From NCBI GenBank assembly GCA_947044405.1, contig CAMRHE010000012.1, positions 12,664,001 to 12,728,000 on the forward strand: a DNA stretch of 64,000 nucleotides, given 5' to 3'. Under the pieces are notes generated by a model. The model saw nothing but the letters and a program-made list of their open reading frames with translations, was not told where the DNA came from and searched no databases. The position numbers and the translations under genes were made by a program. The DNA is from Leptodactylus fallax. Taxonomy: Eukaryota > Chordata > Amphibia > Anura > Leptodactylidae. Every line of letters starts with the position of its first letter. Position 1 is the stretch's first letter. Below, in pieces: positions 1 through 11,363 of the stretch.

Positions 1-1611
1 ATAATACTTTGTATGTGCAGTCAGAGAGATAAGAAGACAGCCAATAAAGTGAAGCATATTGAGTAGGAGTTGGTGATTCATAGTCTTGAAATCTGCAGAG
101 AGATCCAGAAGTAGCTGCTATCTGGTGTATGGTGGTAATAAATGGTCACTGCATAGTGATATTAATATGTCACAGTATAATGGTAATAATCGGTCACAGT
201 ATGTCCTTGTTATCAATTTTGTTGACAAATAAAAACTATTGTGGATGCAACCTTTTCGTTATATGGTAGTAATATGTAGTCGTGGTGCAGAGGTATTGTT
301 GAGTAATTTCTATCAATAAATAACTATGATTTAGAGATATGGTATTTTACCTTTTTATGATGGGAGGAAGGGCTAAAGTGGAACACATTTCTATGAAGCC
401 ATCAACCAATATCCCAAATGTTTTCTGAGAGTGGCATTGCCACTAGGAAGTAATCTGTCCAAGTGAATTGAATAGGCTCCATTGACTGATCTGCCATGAA
501 TCATGATCAATCATTTTCGCCATACTCAAAAAAAATTACTAATGTGGACTTGGCTCTTGTATCAGCCAATAACATTTTACTGAAATTGTGTAAATGAAAT
601 GAAATTTTGTTTACTGGTCCAGATAACTAGCAGTTGCACATATAAAACAGATTGTGGATTCTATTCAGGGTAAATACAACATTGCTATGTAGCACAAAGA
701 GGATCTGATAAAGCAGCAAAACAACTATAATATACAAAATCTGGAAGAAAACAAGTCCAAAGAATGTACTGAATGTATTCACTTAGCAGATTACTTTAAG
801 TAGGGCAATTTTTTTATCCATTATTTTGGTAAGCCTTGTATGAAAGACAGAATTATGTTCAGTAAAACTATTTCTGATTAGTTGGCACCACCTACAGGAC
901 TATTCTGAAACTGAGTGAAAGGAAAATCTATTTTCAGTTTCTTGTACTGTATAACACCATGTCTGATGAAGGGAGCTAGTACTCCCAAAAGCTTACCATC
1001 AAATATACTCAGTTAGTCTCTAAAAGGTATCGCCTGATTTCTTCACTCTTCCACTACTTTCAATGGCTAACACGGTACATTATACTACTAGGAAAATCTA
1101 TATCATCTGTTATTACCAAGCGGCAGAATGCATGTTTGCAAATCACTAGCAATGTATTAGGCAACTGATGCAATTCTTATACTGTAACCATGCAACATAT
1201 CAATGCCAGCTTTGCAATCTGTTTGGCTCATATACAGTAGAAATACTTTATATCCTATATACATTCATTGCTTTGACCTGACCATGTTTTAGGTCTTATG
1301 ATTCAAGGACAATTCCCTTCTCAACTTATAAAATGTAAATTGTAATTTTATGGGATACTTTTTCTTTCACCAGCTTTGAATAAACTGACCATTTACACAT
1401 CAAGGTTTAAGCAATCTGTTATGTATTCATAAGCCTTAAAAGGGTTGTGCTATCAACACAGCTGCCATTACGTACATTTACAATGTATATTAAAGTAGCT
1501 TTGTAAAGTATTGTTATTAAACTTTTTTTGTAGAAATGTTATAATTATATCTTGTTATACACTCTCTTGTTCATATGTCTGTGCACAGCATTCTAGTGAA
1601 GCTCTGTTAGA
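1..1611. other. Non-coding stretch, no gene seen
   Basis: AT-rich unique-looking DNA with no open frame worth calling. The only structure I see is a retroelement-like remnant at about 875-1085, listed separately. Confidence 0.6.
875..1085 (+). repeat. Retroelement remnant with a hammerhead-ribozyme-like core
   Basis: The segment contains CTGATGA at 963-969, a five-base-pair hairpin (GGGAG 971-975 with CTCCC 982-986), then AAAA at 987-990. This is the order of a hammerhead core (CUGAUGA, stem II, GAAA) with the G of GAAA changed to A. Penelope-like and related retroelements are known to carry such motifs. I could not find a convincing stem III and cleavage triplet, so it is either a dead copy or only similar. 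The element boundaries are approximate and the family assignment is inference. Confidence 0.35.
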
Positions 1612-2009
1612 GTGGGTTCACACTTGCTCCTTGACGCCGACCTAAATGTTGGAAAAAGGATAGGGAATGGATTGGGAAAGGTTTGAGACATATTGCTTAA
1701 AAAACCATTCACTTCTATGGGTTTTTAAAGCAATGCGCGGGTGTGCGATTGCACCCTCTGCAGCACAAAGCCGGGTTTTTTTGTCGGACACAAAGTCCTA
1801 CATGTCTGACTTTGTTTCCGACTAAAAAAACTGGCTTCGTGGTGCAGAGGGTGTAATCGGACATCCGTGCATTGCTTTAAAAACCCATAGAAGTGAATGG
1901 TTTTTTAAGCAATGCGTCTCAAACCTTTCCCAATTCATTCCCTATCCTTTTTTCCGATATTTAGGTTGGATTTGCGGCAGACGGAGTCCGGGCGCAAGTG
2001 TGAACCCAC
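1612..2009. mobile_element. Foldback MITE, 398 bp
   Basis: The two halves are near-complete reverse complements. The left end reads GTGGGTTCACACTTGC and the right end reads GCAAGTGTGAACCCAC. Internal pairs include ATTCACTTCTATGGGTTTTT (about 1708) with AAAAACCCATAGAAGTGAAT (about 1880). TTAG flanks both sides (1607-1610 and 2012-2015), possibly a mutated TTAA-type target duplication. It has no coding capacity, so it would have been moved in trans. Confidence 0.8.
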
Positions 2010-2382
2010 CCTTAGGTGTGTATGCTCCATCCTGAATGATGATTGTTCTCATCTCTGTCCCTGATAGGTAGGAGAGCATTATGGACTGGTGAGGAGGTTA
2101 TCTAACTTCTTCTCCTCCCACTGCTTGGAGTTTATAAGTAGAAGGGAGGAAGCCTACAGTATGTTCAGCTATAAAGATACAGCATTCCTGCTTTTCATCA
2201 CTAACAACACAGCAGAAGCTGTACTGTATCTAACTGGAAGACACATCTAACAGAGACTCACTAGAATGACATGCACAGACCTATACATTGTAAACACCAT
2301 GGGGTGTCATTAAAAAGCTGATAATTACAATATTACTGTGAGGAAATATATTGTTAATATCATTACTCTATTCATTTTACTT
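2010..2382. other. Non-coding stretch between MITEs
   Basis: Nothing recognisable is seen; there is no open frame or repeat structure. Confidence 0.5.
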
Positions 2383-2945
2383 ATGCTATGTTCACATCTG
2401 TGCATGGTATCTGCCCATTGCCAGTCCATATGAAAAAACAGATTCATCAAAAAAATGTATTAAAACGCAGGATTTACCATAATCTGTCAGTTTTGACAGA
2501 TCTGTCAATGAGAATCCCTCAAAAAACTGTCCATTTGTGTTTGTTTGTGTCTGTTCTTTGGCAGATCCGTTTTTTTTTTTTTCCCTTCATCTTCATGCGC
2601 AGAGAAGAATGAAGAGGGAAAAATGGTTTGCAAAACGGACACAAATGGAATACTATCCATTGGTAATCTGTTTGTGTCCATCTTCCATAGACCTTCATGT
2701 TAAAAATAAAACAGATTTGTTGATGCTTCGTTTGCACGGAGCAAAAGTGCTGCAAGTCTGACTTTTGTCTCCGTCCAAAAGAGTGGAGACACGGTGGAAA
2801 TGCTCCAAACACACACCGGCGAATGGTTTTAAAAACCCATTGAAATTAATGTTTTTTTAAATGACCCATTCTAATAATTTTTTATGATTTTTCGACAGAT
2901 ACTGATTAGGTGCGGAAACACCAACGCAGATGTGAACCCAGCCTT
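2383..2945. mobile_element. Probable MITE with TTCACATCTG termini
   Basis: The left end has GTTCACATCTGTGC (about 2389-2402) and the right end has GCAGATGTGAACCCAGCCTTA (about 2925-2945), its reverse complement. Partial pairing continues inward. Small open frames inside, on both strands, are not gene-like. The family resembles the foldback element at 1612-2009 (GGGTTCACA core) but the interior differs. Confidence 0.55.
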
Positions 2946-3166
2946 ACTTATATAGCACCATCATATTCCACAGGATTTTACTGACATTATCATCACTCAC
3001 TGTCCCAAGTAGGGCTCACGATCTAAATTCCCTATCAGTATGTCTGAAGAAAATCCACATAAATACGGGAAAAACATACAAACTCCATACAGATGCTGTC
3101 CTTGGCCATATTCAACCCAGGACCCCAGAGTTGCAAAGTAACGGTGCTACTGTACCATGTTTACTT
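2946..3166 (-). repeat. SINE-like interspersed repeat, minus strand
   Basis: Read on the minus strand, it starts with a head resembling the short repeat at 3451-3530 (TTGCAACTCTGGG...CC). It passes through a middle with a GTATGTTTTTCCCGT-type segment and ends with a tail resembling 'gtgctatataa'. A second, head-only copy in the opposite orientation lies 300 bp away, which shows it is a dispersed repeat. It lacks intact tRNA A and B boxes that I could verify, so I do not call a tRNA gene. Confidence 0.55.
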
Positions 3167-3450
3167 ATTGAGTTTACTTATTGTCATTTGCAAATATGGC
3201 ACATTCCCTTAAAAGGGGCCTTCCAGTCCCTTGGAACAAGCAGAATTTTCCTCTATGCTCTTTGCTACTGCTTACTGAATAATGCATTATGAGAAATCAA
3301 GAGCCAATTTTTCAACTGTTGTCCTGACATGTTCAGTTGATCATACTGTATGCTCAAAATCCACTCTTTTATAAAGAATCGGGGGGAATTTACTAAGACT
3401 TGTGCTTTGTACACCAGTCTTAATCACTTAATCACTTTTGGAGTAACACT

Positions 3451-3530
3451 GTAAAGTAACAGAGTGGCTCAATGGTTAGCATTGTTGCCTTGCAACTCTG
3501 GGACCCACATTGAATCTGGATTTCCTCACG
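3451..3530 (+). repeat. SINE-like repeat head, truncated
   Basis: It contains GTGGCTCAATGGTTAGCATT followed by TTGCAACTCTGGGACCC. It matches the head of the minus-strand repeat at 2946-3166 and stops after about 80 bp. Confidence 0.5.
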
Positions 3531-4157
3531 CTTCGTGGTAAGGAATCGAATTTTTTTCATAAAATGGCTGCTGATCGTTAGGACATGGGGCAAGGGACTC
3601 TGGGAACGTGGGATCACCTACAGTGCCATGCATGCAGCCAATCAGCAGCCAGCCTACCCTGTGATGTCACAGCCCTTTGACCCCTTCACGACCGCCCACA
3701 GCACAGCTCTGATCGTGGGTTTTAACCCCTTGGATGCCGCGGTCAAACATGTCATGCCAAATGTCCCTCTCGGCACCCCCCACAGCAAGATTGGGGGGGT
3801 GCCAATATGCATCTTCTGCAGCTTGGGGTCTGGCCAGTGACCCCGGGCTGCTAGTAGCCCCCAGTCAGGGACGGACTGGCCCACCGGGGAACCGGTGAAT
3901 CCACCGGTGGGCCCCAGGCTCCGACTATTAGTCCTCAAGTTGCCAATGTAGATGCATTGGTCAGGGGCCCGATCGGGCCCGAGCAGCCGCGTAATGACGT
4001 CAGTGCGCCCCCACGTGACCGCTGAGGACCAATCACAGGCCTCAGCAGCGACGTCTGAAGAGTGCCTGAAGACGACAGGATGGAGTGAGGATGCCAAGGA
4101 AAGGTAAGGCAAGTTGAGTATGTTTGTTATTTTTAATCACCTTCCCTGGGCCTCCGA

Positions 4158-4202
4158 TTATTATACTCTGGGGTCTGGGGAGACCCCAAAGTATAATAAT
4201 AG
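4158..4202. repeat. Palindrome inside hAT-like element
   Basis: ATTATTATACTCTGGGGTCT pairs with AGACCCCAAAGTATAATAAT across a few loop bases. A near copy lies at 26,178-26,223 in another hAT-like element, in each case just upstream of a minisatellite. Confidence 0.8.
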
Positions 4203-4229
4203 CATCGAAGCGGGGGGGGGCTGTTGGGA

Positions 4230-4806
4230 GCTTATAATACTGTGTGGGGGCCACTGTAGAGCATATACTACTGTGTGGGGGCCACTGTAGAGCATATACT
4301 ACTGGGTGGGGGCCACTGTGGAGCATATAATACAGGGTGGGGGCCACTGTGGAGCATATACTCCTGTGTGGGGGCCACTGTAAAGCATATAATACTGGGT
4401 GGGGGCCACTGTGGAGCATATAATACTGTGTGGGGGCCACTGTGGGGAGCATATAATACTGTGTGTGGGGGCCACTGTGGGGAGCATATAATACTGTGTT
4501 GGGGCCACTGTAGAGCATATACTCCTGTGTGGGGGCCACTGTAGAGCATATAATACTGGGTGGGGGCACTGTGGAGCATATAATACTGTGTGGGGGCTCC
4601 TGTGGAGCATATAATACTGGGTGGGGGCCACTGTGGAGCATATACTCCTGTGTGGGGGCCACTGTAGAGCATAAAATACTGGGTGGGGGCCACTGTGGAG
4701 CATATAATACTGGGTGGGGACCACTGTAGAGCATATAATACTGCGTGGGGGCCACTGTGGAGCATATAATACTGGGTGGGGGCCACTGTGGGGAGCATAT
4801 AATACT
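4230..4806. repeat. Minisatellite, 31-bp unit, about 18 copies
   Basis: The unit contains GGGGGCCACTGTGGAGCATA then TAATACTGTGT. The word GCATATA recurs at 4261, 4292, 4323, 4354 and 4385, giving a 31-bp period. Some units have two or three extra bases. Because 31 is not a multiple of three and the unit lacks stops, long meaningless open frames run through it on both strands. Confidence 0.9.
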
Positions 4807-5013
4807 GGCCCCCAAGTCTTTCAATTTCACTGACCACTCTGATAACTACAACCCCCCAGCAGCTCCAGATTCTCTGGGTCTGTTGAGAGTTGTAATCCCC
4901 CCCTGTATGGGCATACAGTGGCCCCTTCACTGGTACCTTATACTGTATGGGGACCATTGATGGGGCAATTATATTGTGGGGGGCAGTGATGGATGCCAAT
5001 AGCATGGGGGACA

Positions 5014-5372
5014 TTAAAGGGGTTGTGCAGGATAAAAATTTTTCTTTTTTAATTATTCCAGGCAGGCGAAAAAAAACAAAACAAAAAAACCCCCCAAACT
5101 TTCTCTCCTGTCCCCAGTGTCTCCCAGCACGTGACCCCTGAGGCCAATCAGTGGCCTAAGGGAAGGGACCTGGGACGTCACAGCCAGTGAGGACTTCCAG
5201 CAAAAAGAAGACAGCGGAGCTGTGGGACCGGACCGTGCTGGGAGGACATCGGGGACAGGTATGTTTATTATGTTTTTTTTTGTGTTTTTTTTGGGGGGGG
5301 AGGGTAGGTGGGTTCACCTCCCCCCGGACTAATTATAAAAAAGAAACAAATTATACTGGACAACCTCTTTAA
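5014..5372. mobile_element. T2/Kolobok-type MITE
   Basis: TTAA at both edges (5014-5017 and 5369-5372) bounds inverted ends: AAGGGGTTGTGCAGG on the left and CTGGACAACCTCTT on the right. TTAA target sites with TTAAAGG ends are typical of the T2 (Kolobok) MITEs described in Xenopus. It inserted inside the hAT-like element and is non-coding. Confidence 0.75.
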
Positions 5373-5793
5373 AGTGTGGCGCATTAGGGGGGCCCTGGGG
5401 GTATATTAAAGGGGTTGTCCAGGCATAATTTGTTATGGTTTATCCTCAGGATAGGCCATAAATACCTGATCTGTAGGGGGCTGACCCAGGACCAATCAGC
5501 TGTACGGAGCCACTTCTGGCACCCGTCCTGTACACAATATGGGGCTGGAAGCAGAAAGCTCTATCCACTGTGTATTAGCCGGGCACCTTCACTGCATCTC
5601 AGCACTTATTGAAGTCAGTGGGAGCTGAGCTGCAGTGAAGGCATCTGACTGCTATACAGCAGATGGAGCTTTCTGCTTCCGGCCCTGTGTCGTGTACAGA
5701 ACGGGCGCCGGAAGTGGCTCCGAACAGCTGATGGGGCCGTGTGTCAGACCCCTACTGATCAGGTATTTATGTTCTATCCTGAGCTTAGGCCAT

Positions 5794-6328
5794 TGTGAAG
5801 AATATCGCCTCGCCCAGCCGCCTGGCACGCCTGCGATCAAACTTCTTTCTTAACCTCCCACTCACACACCGTGAGTAGACCGGGTCATAGGATAGAACGA
5901 AACGAGCGATTTAAATTTTATATGTTTAATAAGCCAAGTGGGTCGGTACGAATTAATAGCATATACAGAAATATACAATATTAATATGATCAAGCATAAA
6001 CATACAAGCAAAAGAGCGATGATACCGTACAAAAACAAAAAGGGAAAATAAACTATAGACTGATACCTGAGCCCAGCTCTGCTCTGAGCTGTCTCCCTTT
6101 GAGCTTCCACACAAAGACTACAAAACACCTCTCTCTCCCTCAGTGTGAGACCCTCAGCGCCCACCCTTCACCTCCCCCTCAGCCAGGGATGAAAACCAGT
6201 GAGACATAGTGTCCATTTGTGTAACCTCACTTAAGTATCACATTCCAACCAGTGGGGGAAGGACGGACATGATCAAGTAAAAACACACTTCCAAGAAAGA
6301 TACATAAATTGAGGGTCTCATCATCACA
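5794..6328 (-). repeat. 3' LTR of the Gmr1-like element
   Basis: This 535-bp LTR starts TGTGAAGAATATCG and ends TCTCATCATCACA in plus-strand reading. It is a near copy of 11,562-12,086. It carries about 10 bp that the other LTR lacks in the CTCTCTCTCCC region near 6130. Confidence 0.92.
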
Positions 6329-6341
6329 CCTCCCCCTTTTA
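6329..6341 (-). other. Polypurine tract of the Gmr1-like element
   Basis: On the element strand AAAAGGGGGAGG abuts the start of the 3' LTR, the expected position of the plus-strand primer. It overlaps the very end of pol. Confidence 0.75.
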
Positions 6342-6764
6342 AAGCGTGTCGGGAGGAAGGAGGAACCTCCGTTCCTCTTCCACCCGCACCTCCGCAGCCT
6401 CACCCCGCCGGGACAGGCCATCGGCATTGCCATGGGCCTGGCCAGGCTTGTGCCGGATGTCATAGTTGTATTGCTGCAGCACCAGGCTCCAACGTAACAA
6501 CCGTCCATTCTGACCCGCAACACGTTTGATCCAGATCAGAGGGTTGTGATCCGTCACCACGGTGAAGTGGCGCCCATATAAGTAAGGCTGCAGATGCTGC
6601 AAGGCCCAAACAATTGCTAGGCATTCCTTCTCCACTGTGGCGTAGGCCACCTCCCGTGGCAGTAACTTTCGGCTGAGGTACTGCACCGGGTGCTCTTGCC
6701 CCGCTGAGTCAAGCTGGCTCAGTACGGCACTGAGTCCGTAGGTGCTGGCGTCTGTCTGTAGCAC
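6339..6764 (-). pseudogene. pol segment: RNase H
   Basis: QTDASTYGLSAVL, VEKECLAIVWAL and VVTDHNPL are the usual Ty3/gypsy RNase H blocks with their acidic residues. The reading frame stops at 6339 next to the polypurine tract. RNase H is therefore the last pol domain, consistent with integrase having moved upstream. Confidence 0.88.
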
Positions 6765-6974
6765 AAGCGGTCATGACTCATCGTACGCCTGAAGTATAGG
6801 TGCGTTCGCCAGGGCCGCTTTCAGGGCCTGGAAGGAGCGCTCACAAGCATCCATCCACTGGACAGTTTGCGGCAACTTCTTCTTGGTGAGGTCCGTCAAG
6901 GGGGCAGCCATAGCACTATAGTTCGGTACGAACTTCCTATAGTACCCTGCCGTACCCAGGAAAGACATCACCTG

Positions 6975-8003
6975 TCACTTGGTCCGGGGGGTTGGCCAGG
7001 ACATGATTACATCCAGCTTTTCAGGTTCTGGTTTCAGAGTTCCCCCACCTACCCGGTGTCCCAGGTATTGGACCTCGCGCATGCCCAGCTGACACTTTTC
7101 CGGTTTGATGGTCAAGCCCGCACTGTGGATCCGCCTCAGCACCTGCGCCAGGTGCTGTAGGTGTTCCTCCCAAGTGGAGCTGAAGACGGCAATGTCATCC
7201 AGGTACGCAGTGGCAAACCCTTCACATCCCGTCAGTAGGGAGTTGACCATCCGCTGGAAAGTGGCAGGGGCATTCTTCATGCCGAATGGCATGACAGTGG
7301 ACTCGTACAGTCCGAAAGGGGTGATAAAGGCCGATCGCTCCTGTGCCTGAGGGGACAGGGGGATCTGCCAGTATCCCCGACTCAAGTCCATGATGGACAA
7401 GTACTGGACCTTACCTAACCGGTCAAGCAGGTCGTCGATGCGCGGCATGGGGTACGCGTCGTTGACTGTAACCGCATTAAGTTCCCTGTAGTCTACACAG
7501 AACCGTGTGGTCCGGTCCTTTTTGGGCACAAGAACCACAGGTGAAGCCCATGTACTGTGAGAGGGCTGAATCACCCCCAGGTCCAGCATCTCGTCAATCT
7601 CCTTGCGCATCTGGACCTGTACTTCCGAGGAGACGCGATATGGCAACCGCTGGATAGGGGCATGATTCCCGGTATCCACATGGTGAATGGCCTGGTCAGT
7701 TCTCCCGGGCTTCACGGAGAACAGACCAGGTAGGGAGTGCAAAACTCCATCCAGCTGGGACAGCTGGGCCTCAGCCAGCAGGGGGTTCACCTGTGCCTTC
7801 TTGTTGGACCCATCCTCCTGAAAATGGGCAAGCAAGTCAACAAGGTCTTCTTCTTCCCCCTCCTCTAGCAGACTGCATACCGGAAAGGCACTAGCTTCCC
7901 GGTCATGATGATCCTTCATCATGTTGACATGGAAGACCTTATGCCTGTTCCGGCCTGGATCAACAGTGACCAGGTAGCTGACACTGTTGACCTGCTGGTG
8001 CAC
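6975..8003 (-). pseudogene. pol segment: reverse transcriptase
   Basis: The frame is continuous with the integrase segment. The Ty3/gypsy reverse transcriptase signature is clear: VDYRELN, then DLSRGYWQIPL, then TPFGLYE, MPFGMKNAP, and the catalytic AYLDDIAVFS. It ends at TGA 6975-6977 within the usual connection to the thumb (PTPRTK just before the stop). The frame then continues through 6971-6771 with FLGTAGYYRKF. Confidence 0.9.
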
Positions 8004-8018
8004 GACGTACGGACCGGT

Positions 8019-10055
8019 TCATTTCGCCTGAAGCTTGTCCTGGGGCTCAGGGACTAGGACCCATACTCTCTGCCCCGGCTGGTATGTTCTCTCACGGGCA
8101 TTCTGATCATACCAGCGCTTCTGGTCAGCCTGAGCCTGGACCATGTTGTCATGCACCAGCTGCGCCATAGCCTGCATTTGGTCACGGAATCGCAGGACAT
8201 ACTCCACGACTGGCACACCTTGGATGGCTGTTTCTCCTTCCCAGGACTCTTTCACAAGAGTTAGGGGCCCACGTACACGTCTCCTGTACAAGAGCTCAAA
8301 GGGGGAGAACCCCGTTGAGGCTTGAGTCACCTCCCGGTAAGCGAACAGCAGGTGCGGGAGATAAGGCTCCCAGTCGCGCCCGTGGGACTCGACTAACATC
8401 CTGAGCATCTGCTTCAGGGTGCCATTGAACCGTTCACACAGGCCATTGGTCTGTGTGTGATACGGGCTGGACACCAGATGTTGCACCTCTGTTACCTTAC
8501 ACAGGCCTTGCATCAAGGCAGACATGAACTGGGTACCTTGGTCTGTGAGCATCTCTCTGGGAAATCCAACACGGGAGAAGATGCCTACCAGAGCCTTGGC
8601 CACTACATCAGCCCGGGTGGAAGACAGAGCGACCGCTTCCGGGTACCTAGTAGCGTAGTCTCCTATCGTTAAAATGAAACGTTTCCCGGTGCGACTGGGA
8701 ATGGACAGGGGTCCAATGAGATCCACAGCCACCCGCTGGAAAGGTTCGGTTATGATGGGCATAGGTATCATTGGGGCTTTTGAGCCTTGCCCCGCCTTGC
8801 CCATCCTCTGACAAGTGTCACATGAACGGCAGTATTTAGCTACATCTGTCCCCATTTTAGGCCAGTAGAATAAGTGACTGAGGCGAGCCTTGGTCTTAGC
8901 GATCCCCAGGTGGCCTGCCAGTGGAATATCATGAGCAATCCGCAACAATTCCACCCAATAGGGTCGGGGTACCACCAAATGTTTCTCCCTGAGCCGACTT
9001 TCTTTTCCCTTTGTGGGGATCGTTTCCCGGTACAACCTCCCTTGCTCCCAGTACACGCAGTCCTTGTCCGTCTCCAAGGGAGGTTGAGCAGCACGCTCCT
9101 TCAATGCGCCCAGACTGCGGTCAGCTTGGACAGCGTCCCTGAACTCCTGACTGGAACCAGACAGAAGAGATGTGCATGTCATATACCCGCCGGGTTCCTC
9201 CGGCTCCAGTGTGGGGAGGCTAGTCATGGCGGTCTCAGTGCCATCTTCGGGTGACAGAGGGAACGGCTCAGGGGTCGGAGCGCCTTCCACCCCTCTAGCA
9301 CTCTGACTGCGGGTTACCACCGCAACACCAGCAGTCCGTTCCTCATCCGGATCGGCCCTGAGATCCCCGTGACCTACCTGACCACCTGGCACATTGTCAT
9401 CAGTTGGGGTTGCCCCCAGCATCTCAGAAGAGCTACCCTGTAAATCTGCAAGGCAAGAATTAGCAATTACATTGACATTGCATTCATTCATTGATTCACA
9501 GTGAACTGCATGGGTGACTGGCTCAGCCAGGGTCACACTGAGGGGGCCATCATCACCCACAGATGTGGGCGGGGCTACAGCCAGGTCAGTATTCCACAAT
9601 GCCTCATTCACATGCTCACTGATTACTTTAGCTGGGCACACAGCAAGCGGAGACAAGCTGCAGACCCCTCCCTCTGCCTGTGTCTGTGTTTGTGTGACAG
9701 GCTTCAACATCACATTAAAATCATCCTTTAGTACAGACATTTTGTCACAGCGAGGTGGGGCTACTCCCACCCCATATTGGAACACCAAGGGCCCCAAATC
9801 TGTTCCCAATAGTACATTGGCAGGCAGATTAGACATTAGCCCCACATCACGCATTCCTTTTCCCGCACCCCAGTCCAAATGGACGCAAGCCATGGGCACA
9901 GTTAAGCATTCTGGTCCAATACCCCTCAGGGTCAGAGGTTTTCCAGGGATGATACTGTCAGGTTGCACCAGAGTAACATCCGCCCCAGTGTCCCGAAATC
10001 CCATGACCACTTTATCCCCCACAATGACCTGTTGACGGTTGGCATTGGATGGCAA
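8019..10055 (-). pseudogene. pol segment: protease and integrase
   Basis: This is the longest uninterrupted part of pol, 678 codons. Protease DTGADVTLV is near the start. A long linker of about 250 residues, rich in acidic, Ser, Thr and Pro residues, separates it from the integrase zinc finger and catalytic core, where all three acidic catalytic residues are present. It ends at the TGA described above. The true upstream junction with gag is obscured by a frameshift near 10,055-10,080 in a G-rich run. Confidence 0.88.
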
Positions 10056-10441
10056 CCCCCTCCCTCCCCCACCAAGTATACAGATGAGCTAGCTGCCGTG
10101 GCTGGGGAAACAGGGGGGTTCTTAGAGCGGTTGGGGCACTCCGCCTTGAAATGTCCTGGCTGGTTACAAGCATGAAACCGCCGGGCCTCTCCTGGGGACT
10201 TGGAGGGGGGTACACGGGGTGCCCAGAGTTCTTGGGACAGGGGAGGTAGAGGGGGCACCCGGGACAGAGTTTGTCTTACCCCACTTGGAGACCGCAGGCT
10301 GTGGTGAACTCCAACTTTGCCCCTCCTTCCCGCTTGGGGGTCTCTGCAGTGTGGCTCCTCTCTTGGTCCCTTGCTCCCTGGAGGACACATATTCGTCAGC
10401 AATTTCTGCAGCCTTGTCTGCTGTCTTGGGTTTCCAATCAC
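10056..10441 (-). pseudogene. gag C-terminal part with partial zinc knuckle, out of frame
   Basis: In a frame different from both gag and pol, the sequence encodes CNQPGHFKAEC, the last three ligands of a CCHC zinc knuckle. The expected first Cys is replaced (FHAC). gag (11,363-10,164) and pol (10,055 down) share one frame, so two compensating indels probably bracket this segment. One is somewhere near 10,200-10,400 and one is in the G-rich run near 10,060-10,080. The exact indel positions cannot be fixed without a relative. Confidence 0.6.
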
Positions 10442-11363
10442 ACACGAACTGGCGGACCTCCAGAGGGCACACCTGGAGAAATTGTTCCTTTATCATAAGA
10501 TCCCCAATTCCCTCAAACGTGGTGACAGTAAGTCCTTTGATCCACTGCCAGAATGTAGCCTGTAAGTGGTGCAGAACATCCGCATAGCTCTCTGTGGGAC
10601 CCCGCTGGATATTCCGGAACTTTTTGCGGTACACCTCCGACGTGAGCTGGTATCTCCGGATCAGCGCCGCTTTGATGGTCTCATAGTCCGCGTCCTCTGG
10701 TAAGTTCGTGGAAACATCCAGACCTTTCCCCTTCAGCCGGGGAGACAGGTAACGGGCCCATTCTGCCTGGGGAATATGATGCTTCTTACACACCCTCTCA
10801 AATCCCCGCAAGAATGAGTCCAAGTCCCCGTTATCTTCCAAGATTGGAAAGACCTCGGATTGGATCTTTAGTGCTCGGGCTCCTGGAATTTGTGCAGGGG
10901 AAGGTTGCGCCTGCTGGCAAAGTTCCAGTTTTTTTAGCTCAAGCTGATGCTCCATCTCCGCCCGACGCTCTGCAGCAGCGGCCTCTCTTTCCGCCCGGCG
11001 CTCTGCAGCAGCAGCAGCGGCCTCTCTCTCCGCCCGGCGCTCTGCAGCAGCAGCAGCGGCCTCTCTTTCCGCCCGGCGCTCTGCAGCAGCAGCAGCTTGG
11101 TACTGGTGAATCAAGGCCATTTGCAAGTATAAGTCCGTTACCCTCACAGAACTGGGGTTACTGGTCCCTCCAGGCACAGTTACCTCTGGGGTCAGGGCAC
11201 CTGCTGAACCGTCTGGCATGGTGATGTTTTCTTGTGCCAGCCCCTCAGGACTCTGCTCCTCATCCTGCCCAGCTGCAGCACCTTCCATATCAGCCATCTG
11301 CTCAGCGTTTGTATCAGTCAGTTGCTGCAGTCCCCTGGCTCCACTTCTCAGAGTGTAAGACAT
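10164..11363 (-). pseudogene. gag of Gmr1-like element
   Basis: A 399-codon frame starts at ATG 11,361-11,363 (MSYTLRSG). It has an N-terminal acidic region, then a low-complexity Ala/Glu/Arg stretch of four 13-residue repeats (AERRAERE core, encoded at about 10,965-11,100) likely to form a coiled coil. A capsid-like region follows, with LDSFLRGFERVC, the kind of sequence seen before the Ty3/gypsy Gag capsid fold. The last part after about 10,400 appears to run out of frame, since the zinc knuckle lies in another frame. It would form the particle core. I call it a pseudogene because of the lost nucleocapsid. Confidence 0.75.

Larger units (their letters stand above)
6339..10055 (-). pseudogene. 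pol of Gmr1-like element (PR-INT-RT-RH), three stops
   Basis: One frame is readable from 10,055 down to 6339, interrupted only by three TGA codons at 8019-8021, 6975-6977 and 6771-6773. Retroviral-type aspartic protease has DTGA near residue 20. Integrase follows with an HHCC finger (about 370-410) and a D, D-35-E core: DLIGPL, then LTDQGTQF, then CERFNG. The first stop falls just after LQAK, directly before TGPY, part of a GPY/F-like motif, so a TGG-to-TGA change is likely. Reverse transcriptase is at 8003-6975 with YLDD near 7200. RNase H is at 6764-6339 with TDAS, EKECLA and TDHNPL. The other two stops fit CGA-to-TGA changes. Function would be proteolysis, reverse transcription and integration for the element; this copy cannot make the full polyprotein. 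Confidence 0.9.

Noticed and set aside
2946..3530. Possible tRNA gene in the SINE-like head
   Set aside because: GTGGCTCAATGGTTAGCATT resembles an A box, but no cloverleaf or clear B box could be drawn. It is a repeat.
4042..5014. Long open frames over the 31-bp minisatellite, up to 262 codons
   Set aside because: The repeat unit lacks stop codons on either strand, so frames stay open by default. The translated Pro/Tyr/Cys repeats have no start context or domain.
5862..6164. 100-codon minus-strand frame with a hydrophobic stretch, repeated at 11,630-11,905
   Set aside because: It lies within the two LTRs and is present twice only because LTRs are copies. No upstream signal or known LTR protein fits.
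9514..10035. 173-codon plus-strand frame opposite pol
   Set aside because: Antisense shadow of the protease region, with no motif.
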